Shown one piece after another: positions 6,552 to 12,470 of a stretch of 12,470 nt of DNA. Both the position numbers and the translations under genes were made by a program. Position 1 is the first letter of the stretch, and each line of letters starts with the position of its first letter. The notes under the pieces are model-generated. The model was not told where the DNA came from, ran no database searches, and saw only the letters and a list, made by a program, of their open reading frames with translations. The stretch comes from Pseudomonadota bacterium (GTDB taxonomy: Bacteria > Pseudomonadota > Alphaproteobacteria > Rhizobiales > Beijerinckiaceae), in assembly GCA_023450615.1 (NCBI GenBank), contig JAEXGT010000095.1:1-12470 (forward strand), given 5' to 3'.

Positions 6552-6884
6552 GCATTTCCTCCCGGCTAGTCCCCAGCCATGGCTGCGCCTGTTCCCGGCG
6601 CTTTACCTATGGGTAGTATTCTACGTAGGCTTCCTTTCAGCGCAACCGTGTTTGCCCAGAATTGTTTCGAAAGTGCCCGGAGGGATGTTGCTCTCAGCAG
6701 GGCCGGATGTCGCTATTTGGTATAAGGCGTAAGAATCGCTTTGGTCTGCATATGAAGCGATAAGCGGACCTTCAGTTCGTCCGCTCTACGCTACTCTTTG
6801 ACCCAAAGCGGACTGTGGCTCGCCTCTCAATTGGCCTCTCAACTGGGCGAGGGCCCTAATCCGTTTCTCCGATTCTTGGCACAA
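6552..6884. other. 333-bp non-coding gap between gntR and tctC, rich in small repeats
   Basis: No gene is supported here. Visible structure includes an inverted pair ATCGCTT (6735-6741)/AAGCGAT (6755-6761). There are also three alternating copies of one heptamer: AGCGGAC (6763-6769), its complement GTCCGCT (6779-6785) and AGCGGAC again (6807-6813). The central copy can pair with either neighbour, giving alternative hairpins. Next to it is a 12-nt tandem duplication, GCCTCTCAATTG GCCTCTCAACTG (6822-6845). On the minus strand this lies just after gntR and could act as a terminator or attenuator; it could also be an intergenic repeat element. Confidence 0.5.
6618..6645 (-). promoter_or_regulatory. 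Candidate tctCBA promoter overlapping an imperfect dyad
   Basis: On the minus strand TTGCGC (plus 6640-6645) and TAGAAT (plus 6618-6623) are separated by 16 nt, about 67 nt upstream of tctC. The -10 element lies inside an imperfect inverted repeat (6606-6629) with outer arms CCTA/TAGG and inner arms GTAG/CTAC, which might be an operator. The -35 match is poor. Confidence 0.3.
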
Positions 6885-7589
6885 TCAATCTGCCATACTA
6901 GACTGCCGGGCCAGGAGATTGCGCTCGACGCTCTGGAGATGAGTGCGCATGGCTGCCGCAGCGCCATTCATGTCCCGGTTCTCGATAGCCGTAATAATCA
7001 CTTCGTGCTCTTCGAAGCTGTGATGACTGGGGCTTGGCTTAATGGGATCCACGCGGAGCCTGCCCCAGGTGACCGCCCGGCGCAGGGAATTGAGCATATC
7101 GAACATTCCGAGGAGCGGGGTATTTTGCGTTGCTTCGGCGATTGTTCGGTGTAGGCGCGTGTCCCAGTTCTCATACTGCCGCCATGTTGCAGCGTCGCGG
7201 GTGCGCGTCTGACAGAGCCTAAGCTCGGCAAGATGCATAGGAGTTGCCGTCAGGGCGGCTGCCCTCGCGATTTCGGGCTCGATGATCAACCGGGCTCGCA
7301 TCAGCTCAGCCGGATTAGTTCGCTTGGCCAAGGTCGCGATGTCTGAAAGGGAGTCCGTTGGGCGATTGCCGATGAAGGTGCCCTTACCGACGTGGCGCCA
7401 TATCTGCCCCTCCGCCTCAAGCGTTCCAAGCGCCTTTCTAAGCTCCGTCCTCGTAACACCAAGAGCCGAAGCCAGATCCCTTTCCGGTGGCAGGCGGCCG
7501 TCCTCGGGCAGTTCTGCCTGGGCGAGGAATGCTCGCAATTGGGTGACAACGCTGCGATTGGGCCCTGCCTCACTCAACATCTGCATCAT
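6885..7589 (-). CDS. GntR-family transcriptional regulator, FCD (FadR-like) subfamily
   Basis: A protein of 234 residues from the chosen ATG at 7589, normal for GntR/FCD regulators. The N-terminal winged helix-turn-helix contains LPPERDLASALGVTRTELRKAL followed by the wing GKGTFI. The C-terminal all-helical FCD ligand domain has Asp143, His147 (WDTRLH), His195 (EEHEV) and His217 (MRTHLQ), the pattern of metal-assisted carboxylate binding in this family. It would therefore sense a small organic acid and release DNA on binding (inference). A TTG at 7598 would add three residues. I prefer ATG 7589 because the TTG has no ribosome binding site and lies in an operator-like palindrome; the ATG site is also weak. 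It is divergent from the ABC operon and upstream of tctCBA in the same orientation, so it could govern either. Confidence 0.92.
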   Translation of the reverse strand: MMQMLSEAGPNRSVVTQLRAFLAQAELPEDGRLPPERDLASALGVTRTELRKALGTLEAEGQIWRHVGKGTFIGNRPTDSLSDIATLAKRTNPAELMRARLIIEPEIARAAALTATPMHLAELRLCQTRTRDAATWRQYENWDTRLHRTIAEATQNTPLLGMFDMLNSLRRAVTWGRLRVDPIKPSPSHHSFEEHEVIITAIENRDMNGAAAAMRTHLQSVERNLLARQSSMAD

Positions 7590-7591
7590 AT

Positions 7592-7620
7592 GATCCAACC
7601 AATTCTGAATTGGTTGGATC
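7592..7620. promoter_or_regulatory. Operator-like perfect palindrome O1 at the gntR start
   Basis: GATCCAACCAATT (7592-7604), CTG, AATTGGTTGGATC (7608-7620): 13-bp perfect arms with a 3-nt centre. The inner core is CAACCAAT-N5-ATTGGTTG. It sits just downstream of a TATAAT on the gntR strand, so it would cover the transcription start and the 5' end of the gntR message. This is the expected position of an autorepressor site. Confidence 0.8.
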
Positions 7621-7621
7621 T

Positions 7622-7647
7622 ATTATATCAACGAAAAATACAGTCAA
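7622..7647 (-). promoter_or_regulatory. Candidate gntR promoter
   Basis: A consensus TATAAT on the minus strand (plus 7622-7627) is preceded by TTGACT (plus 7642-7647), but the spacer is only 14 nt, shorter than optimal. The start would fall about 7 nt downstream, inside palindrome O1. The local sequence is strongly A/T-rich compared with its surroundings, as expected of a promoter region. Confidence 0.45.
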
Positions 7648-7659
7648 TCAGAAAAACGC

Positions 7660-7705
7660 TTGACACCTTCTCGCCCAATTGCAACCAATAGATCATTGGT
7701 CGCAA
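7660..7705 (+). promoter_or_regulatory. ABC-operon promoter region with second operator-like palindrome O2
   Basis: A perfect -35 hexamer TTGACA lies at 7660-7665, with no good -10 at 17 nt. The place where the -10 should be is taken by an 11-bp imperfect palindrome, TTGCAACCAAT (7679-7689), AGATC, ATTGGTCGCAA (7695-7705), with one mismatch. Its core CAACCAAT-N5-ATTGGTCG matches O1 in all but one base outside the spacer. The likely reading is that the same GntR protein controls this operon by blocking the promoter. Confidence 0.6.
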
Positions 7706-7759
7706 ATGGTGCGGCTGACAAAAGAGCGGAACAACCGCCTGAAACCTCGGGAGAGAAAC

Positions 7760-8755
7760 ATGTTCAAGGGCTTGTTGTGCTTAAAGACCAGTGCGGCGGC
7801 GGTCGCCATTAGTGTGGCGATGATGGCGTCGAGCGTAGCAGAGGCAGCGAAGGTTCGCGTTGCCTTCGGCGACATCGCCAGCGTCGAATCCCTCCATCTG
7901 CTGGCCGCTTTCGAGCGGGCAAAGGAGAAGGGCGTCGATATCGAAATCACCTATCTCAAATCTGAGGACATCGCAGCTCAGGCCGTGGTCGGCGGCCAAG
8001 CCGATATCGGCGTTGGCGGACCTTACGCACTCGTCCAGAAGGTCAAAGCGCCAATTCGTATGTTCATGCAGCTTTCGACGCTGCGGTTCTACCCGGCCGT
8101 CAACGGAGAATTCTACAAGACCTGGAAAGATCTTGATGGGCAGGAGGTCGCCGTCCACTCACGTGGTTCCGGAACCGAGGCCATCATGAAGCTGATGGAA
8201 CAGCGTCAAGGGATCAAGTTCTCCAAGATCAGCTACATTCCAGGCGCGGAGGTTCGTACTGGCGCTCTGCTTCAGGGCAATGTGAAGGCCACCATTGTCG
8301 ACTCTTCCGGCCGTCGTCTCCTTGAAACCCAGGCTCCGGGTAAGTTCGTCATTCTCCCTCTCGAAGGCGTGAACGCGACGGACGAAGCACTGTTCGCCAA
8401 CACGAACTTCCTTGAGAAGAACGCGGAGGACGTCGACAAGATCGTTGAGGCCATCCTTACCACCTGGCGCGAAGTGACAGCCAATCCAGGTGTCGTTTCC
8501 GAGTGGCGCGCCAAGTACAAGTTGCTTCCTGATCTACCAGCCGGGCAGGTGAGCGATATCGGTCCGTATTTTGAGGAGTTGGCCAAAGGTAAAGCATTCC
8601 CGCTCAATGGCGGTGGCGCTGCCGCGGCGAAAGACGATTTCGCATTCTATACCTTGTCCGGTCAGATTACGGGCGATCCTGCAAGTCTGAAGGTTGAGGA
8701 ATTCTGGGATACTCGTCCACTGGATCGCGTGCTCGCCAAAGTCGGCACCATGTGA
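7760..8755 (+). CDS. ABC transporter substrate-binding protein, NMT1/TauA/SsuA-like
   Basis: A 331-residue periplasmic receptor. A Sec-type signal peptide (MFKGLLCLKT, then an Ala/Val/Met-rich core to about residue 29, SVAEA|AKV) has no lipobox, so the mature protein is soluble. The mature N-terminus KVRVAFGDIASVESL, then QADIGVGGPYALVQ and HSRGSGTEAIMKLM, fits the NMT1/TauA-like fold used for sulfonates, taurine, nitrate, pyrimidine precursors and aromatic or aliphatic carboxylates. The ligand is unknown. The ATG at 7760 has GGGAGAGA just upstream; the frame opens earlier (7679), but that would put a basic extension before the signal peptide and run through the O2 operator. First gene of the operon; the next gene begins 9 nt after its stop. 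Confidence 0.93.
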   Translation: MFKGLLCLKTSAAAVAISVAMMASSVAEAAKVRVAFGDIASVESLHLLAAFERAKEKGVDIEITYLKSEDIAAQAVVGGQADIGVGGPYALVQKVKAPIRMFMQLSTLRFYPAVNGEFYKTWKDLDGQEVAVHSRGSGTEAIMKLMEQRQGIKFSKISYIPGAEVRTGALLQGNVKATIVDSSGRRLLETQAPGKFVILPLEGVNATDEALFANTNFLEKNAEDVDKIVEAILTTWREVTANPGVVSEWRAKYKLLPDLPAGQVSDIGPYFEELAKGKAFPLNGGGAAAAKDDFAFYTLSGQITGDPASLKVEEFWDTRPLDRVLAKVGTM

Positions 8756-8764
8756 GGCGCCGGT

Positions 8765-9613
8765 ATGATGGCTTCCACCCAAGTAAATTCTCAAGTGAAC
8801 GGCCCCGTGCGGGCCGTCCATTTGCCGCCGGCAGATCGCGGCCTGAGCTTTGGCCAGCTGTTTACCAGCCACCCCATCATTGCAAGGATCGTCTCTCTTG
8901 GCTTGTTCTTCCTTGCCTGGGAAATCGCCGGGCGTGTGCCGATCAGCTACGCATTCCCGACATTCCTGGACACGTTCTATGCATTGGTGACGATGCTGCT
9001 CGATGGCAGCCTCTTCGTAGCCTATGCCTCGACTCTTCAGCCACTGATCATCGGCATCGCCATTTCCGGAGTAGTCGGAGTGGGGCTCGGCATCGTGATG
9101 GGCTTGTCGCGCAAGGCCGAGTGGCTTGTGGCGCCCTTGTTCATTGTTCTGCAATCGGCCCCGATGGCAGCCCTCATCCCCCTGATCACGTTCGTGTACG
9201 GCATAGGATTGGCGGCAAAGACCCTTGCGGTGATCATGCTCGCTTTGCCGGTGATCGTCCTCAACGGCTACAAGGCAGTCCGCAATGCCAATCCGTCTCT
9301 AGTCGCCATGTGCCGCTCATTCCAGGGTACACGGATGCAGCAGATCGCCAAGATCATTATTCCCGACGCCAGCCCCGTGATATTTGCGGGGCTCCGCCTT
9401 GGTCTCGCCGCTGGATTCATCGGCGTCATTCTGGCGGAACTCCTGATCACGCCCACCGGAATCGGCGATCTCATTACCTATCACCGTTCAGTGGCCAATT
9501 ACGCAGAGATGTATGCCGCCGTGGTCTCCATCATCCTGGTCTCGACCCTGACACTTGCAGCTTTGGAGGCTTTCGAAATCCGAGTGCTGCGCCCTGAAAA
9601 GAAGAGAGGCTGA
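8765..9613 (+). CDS. ABC transporter permease (SsuC/TauC-like), subunit 1
   Basis: A 282-residue inner-membrane protein with a hydrophilic N-terminal tail of about 35 residues and about six membrane segments. The cytoplasmic EAA-type coupling loop is at about 180-201 (CRSFQG, invariant Gly188, IIIPDA with Pro200), where the ATPase docks. GIGDLI near 232-237 is typical of the BPD_transp_1 permeases of TauC/SsuC type. The first of two adjacent ATGs is taken; TGAGG at the upstream stop can serve as Shine-Dalgarno. The gene is 9 nt downstream of the receptor gene, and the next ATG begins 1 nt after its own stop, so translation is coupled through the operon. Confidence 0.94.
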   Translation: MMASTQVNSQVNGPVRAVHLPPADRGLSFGQLFTSHPIIARIVSLGLFFLAWEIAGRVPISYAFPTFLDTFYALVTMLLDGSLFVAYASTLQPLIIGIAISGVVGVGLGIVMGLSRKAEWLVAPLFIVLQSAPMAALIPLITFVYGIGLAAKTLAVIMLALPVIVLNGYKAVRNANPSLVAMCRSFQGTRMQQIAKIIIPDASPVIFAGLRLGLAAGFIGVILAELLITPTGIGDLITYHRSVANYAEMYAAVVSIILVSTLTLAALEAFEIRVLRPEKKRG

Positions 9614-9614
9614 C

Positions 9615-10415
9615 ATGACTTTACCTGCTGCTTCCATAAGTGCCATGCCTCGCGCAGAGGGCGACATCGCCGTCGAAGTTCGAAGCATCTGCAAGAACTA
9701 CGCCGAAGTCGAAGCTCTTCGTCTGATCGATCTCGACTTTCCGCGCGGCAAGCTCACGACGCTGCTGGGCCCCTCCGGGTGTGGGAAGACGACCCTGCTC
9801 AAGATCATTGCAGGACTCATCGAGCCGACCTCCGGAGAGGTGCGCGTCAACAACAAGGTCATCACGGGCCCGGGGCCGGAGCGTGCCTTCGTGTTCCAGG
9901 ACTTCGCTCTCATGCCGTGGGCGACGGTCATGCGAAACGTGGCCTTTGGGCTTGAGTTGAAGGGCATGGGAAAGGTCGAGCGCCAATCCATCGCGCGCCA
10001 TTACATCGCTGAAGTCGGCCTGACCGGATTCGAGGACAAATATCCCCACGAGCTCTCCGGCGGCATGCGCCAGCGTGTCGGCCTAGCCCGCGCCTTTGCC
10101 GTCAACGCGGAAGTACTTCTTCTCGACGAGCCGTTCTCGGCGGTGGACGAGCAGAACCGCCGCAAGTTCCAGGAGGATCTGCTGCAGCTGGTGGAGAAGG
10201 AGCGCAAGACGTTCATCTTCGTCACTCACAGCATCGAGGAGGCGGTCTACGTATCGGATCGGATTGTGCTTCTTTCGCGCCGTCCGAGCCGTGTTGCGCA
10301 GATCATAGAGCCGAAGATCGATCGGACTGCCTCTCCCGACGCCATTCGCCGTGACCAGGGCTATCTCGATACCGTCGAGGAGATCTGGCAGGGCCTCAAG
10401 CACTACGTGGATTGA
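9615..10415 (+). CDS. ABC transporter ATP-binding protein (SsuB/TauB-like)
   Basis: A 266-residue cytoplasmic ATPase, full length. Walker A GPSGCGKTT is at 52-60, the Q-loop Gln95 in VFQDFALMPW, signature LSGGMRQR at 147-154, Walker B LLLDEP at 168-173 with catalytic Glu172, D-loop SAVD, and the H-loop His205 in THSIEEA. VFQ..ALMPW and THSIEEAV are usual in the nitrate/sulfonate/taurine importer ATPases. The ATG at 9615 begins 1 nt after the permease stop, and GAAGAGAGG upstream serves as ribosome binding site. The frame extends upstream into the permease gene (9555), which is not used. The next gene follows with a 10-nt gap. Confidence 0.96.
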   Translation: MTLPAASISAMPRAEGDIAVEVRSICKNYAEVEALRLIDLDFPRGKLTTLLGPSGCGKTTLLKIIAGLIEPTSGEVRVNNKVITGPGPERAFVFQDFALMPWATVMRNVAFGLELKGMGKVERQSIARHYIAEVGLTGFEDKYPHELSGGMRQRVGLARAFAVNAEVLLLDEPFSAVDEQNRRKFQEDLLQLVEKERKTFIFVTHSIEEAVYVSDRIVLLSRRPSRVAQIIEPKIDRTASPDAIRRDQGYLDTVEEIWQGLKHYVD

Positions 10416-10425
10416 GGAGGCGGTC

Positions 10426-11178
10426 ATGACAATCAACGGGTATCGGGTGCCTATGATGGCATCTCTTTTGGTCTGGTGCCTGATCTGGGAACTTGTCGGC
10501 CAGTCCGGCTTGATGTTCCTGGTGCCGCCTCTCTCAAGCGTGCTGATGGCCGGCATTGCGATGGTGCAGACCGGCACATGGCAGTCAGCGGCCTTGATCA
10601 CGCTGCACAGCTTCGTCATCGGCATGGCGCTGGCCATCGTTGTCGGCATCACGCTCGGCGTGCTGATGGGCCGTTTCAAGGCCGCTGACGAGCTGTTCAG
10701 CATCTGGGTCAACATCTTCGTCAGCGCGCCGCTTTCAGCGCTGGTTCCGGTGCTGATGATCCTCTTCGGAATGGGCGAGACGACGGTGATTGTCACGGTC
10801 TTCCTCTTCGCAGTGTGGATCATCGTGTTGGATACGCGGGCCGGCATTCAGCACGTGCCGAACTCGCTGATTGAGATGGGGCGCTGCTACGGCGCATCTT
10901 CCTTCGCTCTTTACGGGAAAATCGTTCTCCTTGCCGCACTGCCGGAGATCCTCGCAGGGATCCGACTTGGTCTTGTGCGCGGCGTAAAGGGTGTTGTGAT
11001 CGGCCAGCTTCTGGTGGCGATCATTGGTTATGGCGAACTGTTCGAGCTTTACTCACGCAGCTTCGACATGGAGAACTTCTGGGCCTTGACGATCATCCTC
11101 TTCGCCGCGGCGATGCTGATGTCGGCAGCCATTGAACACATTGAGAAAAAAGTCGACTACTACGCAGGAGTAAGATGA
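10426..11178 (+). CDS. ABC transporter permease (SsuC/TauC-like), subunit 2
   Basis: A 250-residue inner-membrane protein with about six hydrophobic segments. The EAA coupling loop is at about 150-174 (EMGRCYGAS with Gly156, LLAALPEILAG with Pro173), followed by GIRLGLVRG and GYGELFELY. It is the same fold as subunit 1 but clearly divergent and without the long N-terminal tail. The two probably form a heterodimeric pore, whereas most TauABC/SsuABC importers use one permease gene. The ATG at 10426 has a strong GAGGAGG at 10414-10420. Its stop overlaps the start of the hydrolase gene (ATGA, 11175-11178), tying the enzyme to the transporter. Confidence 0.94.
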   Translation: MTINGYRVPMMASLLVWCLIWELVGQSGLMFLVPPLSSVLMAGIAMVQTGTWQSAALITLHSFVIGMALAIVVGITLGVLMGRFKAADELFSIWVNIFVSAPLSALVPVLMILFGMGETTVIVTVFLFAVWIIVLDTRAGIQHVPNSLIEMGRCYGASSFALYGKIVLLAALPEILAGIRLGLVRGVKGVVIGQLLVAIIGYGELFELYSRSFDMENFWALTIILFAAAMLMSAAIEHIEKKVDYYAGVR

Positions 11179-11882
11179 TGAATGCGCCTCTCGCCATGAC
11201 TGGATACGTCGTTCAGCCGGCCCCGGTTGCCACCTTGCCCGTTCAGGGCAGCGACAAGCTGTTCCCGATCCATCGCATCTATTGCGTCGGCCGTAACTAT
11301 GCCGAGCATGCAATCGAGATGGGACATGATCCGTCCAAGGAGCCCCCGTTCTTCTTCCAGAAGAATCCGGATAATATCGTCACCGAAGGCAAGTTTCCCT
11401 ATCCGAGCCAGACCTCGGACGTGCACCACGAGATCGAAATGGTCGTGGCCCTTGCCAAGGGCGGCGACAACATCCCGGTCGAAAAGGCTCTCGAACACGT
11501 CTTCGGCTATGGCGTCGGTCTCGACATGACCCGCCGCGACCTTCAGGGTGAGGCCAAGAAGCTGGGACGTCCCTGGGAAGTCGGTAAGGCGTTCGAGGCG
11601 TCCGCTCCCTGCGGGCCGCTCGTGCCGGCAAGCGAGATCGGCCACCCGACTTCGGGCGCGGTTACGCTGAAGGTGAATGGCGAACTCCGTCAGCAGGGCG
11701 ACCTCAACCAACTGATCTGGAAGGTGCCCGAGATGATCTCGTATCTGTCCGGCCTCTTCACCCTACAGCCGGGCGACATCATCATGACCGGCACGCCGGC
11801 CGGCGTTGGCGCGGTCGTGCGCGGTGACGTTCTCGAGGGTTACGTCGAGGGTGTCGGCAAGATCGAAGTCGTGGTCGTCTGA
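11175..11882 (+). CDS. Fumarylacetoacetate-hydrolase family protein (FAHD1/fumarylpyruvate hydrolase-like)
   Basis: A 235-residue FAH-fold enzyme resembling FAHD1 and NagK-type fumarylpyruvate hydrolases. Key positions are CVGRNYAEHAIEMG with the His45/Glu48 pair, the metal ligands Glu86 and Glu88 (HHEIEM) and Asp117 (GLDMTRRD), Lys138 (VGKAF), VNGELRQ around 167-173, and TGTPAGVG at 205-212. All are present, so a Mg2+/Mn2+-dependent cleavage of acylpyruvates (C-C hydrolysis) or decarboxylation of oxaloacetate is plausible. The preferred substrate cannot be told apart by motif. Its start overlaps the permease stop by 4 nt, with AGGAG at 11166-11170, so it is co-translated with the importer. 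That placement suggests it acts on the imported compound or a product of it. Confidence 0.93.
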   Translation: MMNAPLAMTGYVVQPAPVATLPVQGSDKLFPIHRIYCVGRNYAEHAIEMGHDPSKEPPFFFQKNPDNIVTEGKFPYPSQTSDVHHEIEMVVALAKGGDNIPVEKALEHVFGYGVGLDMTRRDLQGEAKKLGRPWEVGKAFEASAPCGPLVPASEIGHPTSGAVTLKVNGELRQQGDLNQLIWKVPEMISYLSGLFTLQPGDIIMTGTPAGVGAVVRGDVLEGYVEGVGKIEVVVV

Positions 11883-11890
11883 TCCGCAAC

Positions 11891-11916
11891 GCCCGCATTG
11901 TCTTAAGAGCGCGGGC
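11891..11916 (+). terminator. Short GC stem after the hydrolase gene
   Basis: GCCCGC (11891-11896) and GCGGGC (11911-11916) pair across a 14-nt loop, 8 nt after the hydrolase stop. It is followed by AGGGAGC, not a T-run. Probably a 3' mRNA hairpin working together with the stronger stem at 11932. Confidence 0.3.
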
Positions 11917-11931
11917 AGGGAGCAATAACAG

Positions 11932-11960
11932 CACCGCAGCGCATAGCATGTGCTGCGGTG
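11932..11960 (+). terminator. Strong stem-loop between the ABC-hydrolase operon and icd
   Basis: CACCGCAGC (11932-11940) and GCTGCGGTG (11952-11960) form a perfect 9-bp stem with an 11-nt loop, followed by AAAACTT. The best candidate for the end of the five-gene operon on the plus strand, isolating icd. The T-run is lacking, so a Rho-assisted or bidirectional role is possible. Confidence 0.5.
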
Positions 11961-12010
11961 AAAACTTGTGGCGGGACAACCGCCAATGTCTGACATAACA
12001 GGAGCCACAC

Positions 12011-12470
12011 GTGGCGAAGATCAAGGTTGCCAATCCGGTCGTCGAACTCGACGGCGACGAGATGACCCGCATTATCTGGCAGTTCATCAAAGAGAAGCTG
12101 ATCCATCCCTACCTCGACATCGACCTCAAGTACTACGACCTGTCGATTGAAAATCGCGATGCCACCAATGACCAGGTGACGGTGGATGCCGCTCATGCAA
12201 TCCGCCAATATGGGGTTGGCGTCAAATGTGCCACCATCACCGCCGACGAAGGTCGCGTGGAAGAGTTCAACCTCAAGGAGATGTGGAAGTCGCCCAACGG
12301 CACGATCCGCAACATCCTCGGCGGCGTGATCTTCCGCGAGCCGATCATCTGCAAGAACGTTCCGCGCCTCGTGCCCGGCTGGACCCAGCCGATCATCGTC
12401 GGCCGTCACGCCTTCGGCGACCAGTACAAGGCCACCGACTTCAAGGTGCCCGGCAAGGGCCGCATGACGA
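12011..12470 (+). CDS. icd: NADP-dependent isocitrate dehydrogenase, N-terminal part (partial)
   Basis: The first 153 codons of isocitrate dehydrogenase, running off the right edge. The start is GTG at 12011, with AGGAG about 6 nt upstream; the reading VAKIKVANPVVELDGDEMTR begins exactly where homologues start. The enzyme is the dimeric, animal/alphaproteobacterial type, not the E. coli type. Motifs line up with human IDH1 residue for residue: TITADE with Thr77 (NADP site), SPNGTIRN with Ser94, Asn96 and Arg100, FREP with Arg109, and GRHAFGDQY with Arg132, which together bind isocitrate. Role: oxidative decarboxylation of isocitrate to 2-oxoglutarate with NADPH formation in the TCA cycle. The catalytic tyrosine, lysine and metal aspartates lie beyond the window. 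A housekeeping gene that marks the right boundary of the accessory block. Confidence 0.96.
   Translation, partial: MAKIKVANPVVELDGDEMTRIIWQFIKEKLIHPYLDIDLKYYDLSIENRDATNDQVTVDAAHAIRQYGVGVKCATITADEGRVEEFNLKEMWKSPNGTIRNILGGVIFREPIICKNVPRLVPGWTQPIIVGRHAFGDQYKATDFKVPGKGRMT

Noticed and set aside
7679..7759. Upstream start for the ABC receptor
   Set aside because: It would bury the signal peptide behind a basic 27-residue extension and place coding sequence over the O2 palindrome.
9555..9614. Upstream start for the ABC ATPase
   Set aside because: It would overlap the permease by 59 nt and add a Cys/Arg-rich segment absent from the family. ATG 9615 has a proper ribosome binding site.
11903..12409. 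168-residue minus-strand ORF over the icd start
   Set aside because: Antisense shadow of the highly conserved icd coding region, with no recognisable family.
1..12470. CRISPR arrays, tRNA, rRNA, phage or defence genes
   Set aside because: No regularly spaced repeats, no cloverleaf or rRNA motifs and no recognisable defence or phage proteins were seen on either strand.

Overview
The window looks like an alphaproteobacterial chromosome, most likely Hyphomicrobiales (Rhizobiales). The evidence is GC-rich coding sequence with G/C at third positions, an ETF-ubiquinone oxidoreductase C-terminus followed by paired REP-like palindromes, an animal-like NADP isocitrate dehydrogenase, and many ABC and tripartite tricarboxylate solute-uptake genes. 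Genus is not determined.

Layout. Two housekeeping genes bound the window: the 3' end of ETF-QO (1-108, +) and the 5' end of icd (12011 onward, +). Everything between them looks accessory and catabolic. After ETF-QO come two REP-like palindromes (118-252) and an iron-dependent alcohol dehydrogenase (317-1474, +). Next is a scrapyard of insertion-sequence relics: an IS1182-type N-terminal fragment (about 1532-1714, -), an IS630-type C-terminal fragment (about 1879-2085, +) and, beyond an intact NAD-type short-chain dehydrogenase (2230-2979, +), a multiply frameshifted IS6-type fragment (about 3201-3347, -).

From 3456 to 6551 a complete tripartite tricarboxylate transporter operon, tctC-tctB-tctA, is read on the minus strand. 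A GntR/FCD regulator (6885-7589, -) lies upstream of it in the same orientation. Divergent from the regulator is a five-gene plus-strand operon (7760-11882): NMT1/TauA-like periplasmic binding protein, permease, ATPase, second permease, and an FAHD1/fumarylpyruvate-hydrolase-like enzyme. Its genes are packed closely, with a 4-nt overlap into the hydrolase.

How it may work together (inference). The divergent promoter region carries two palindromes with the same core, CAACCAAT-N5-ATTGG. One lies over the gntR start and the other in front of the ABC operon, so the GntR protein probably represses itself and controls the ABC-hydrolase operon in response to an organic acid. The FAH enzyme points to a substrate that is, or becomes, an acylpyruvate/beta-diketo acid or a related oxo-acid. 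The Tct system, the alcohol dehydrogenase and the SDR may serve related chemistry, but nothing in the sequence ties them to the same substrate. I found no ring-cleavage enzyme, tRNA, rRNA, CRISPR array or intact mobile element.
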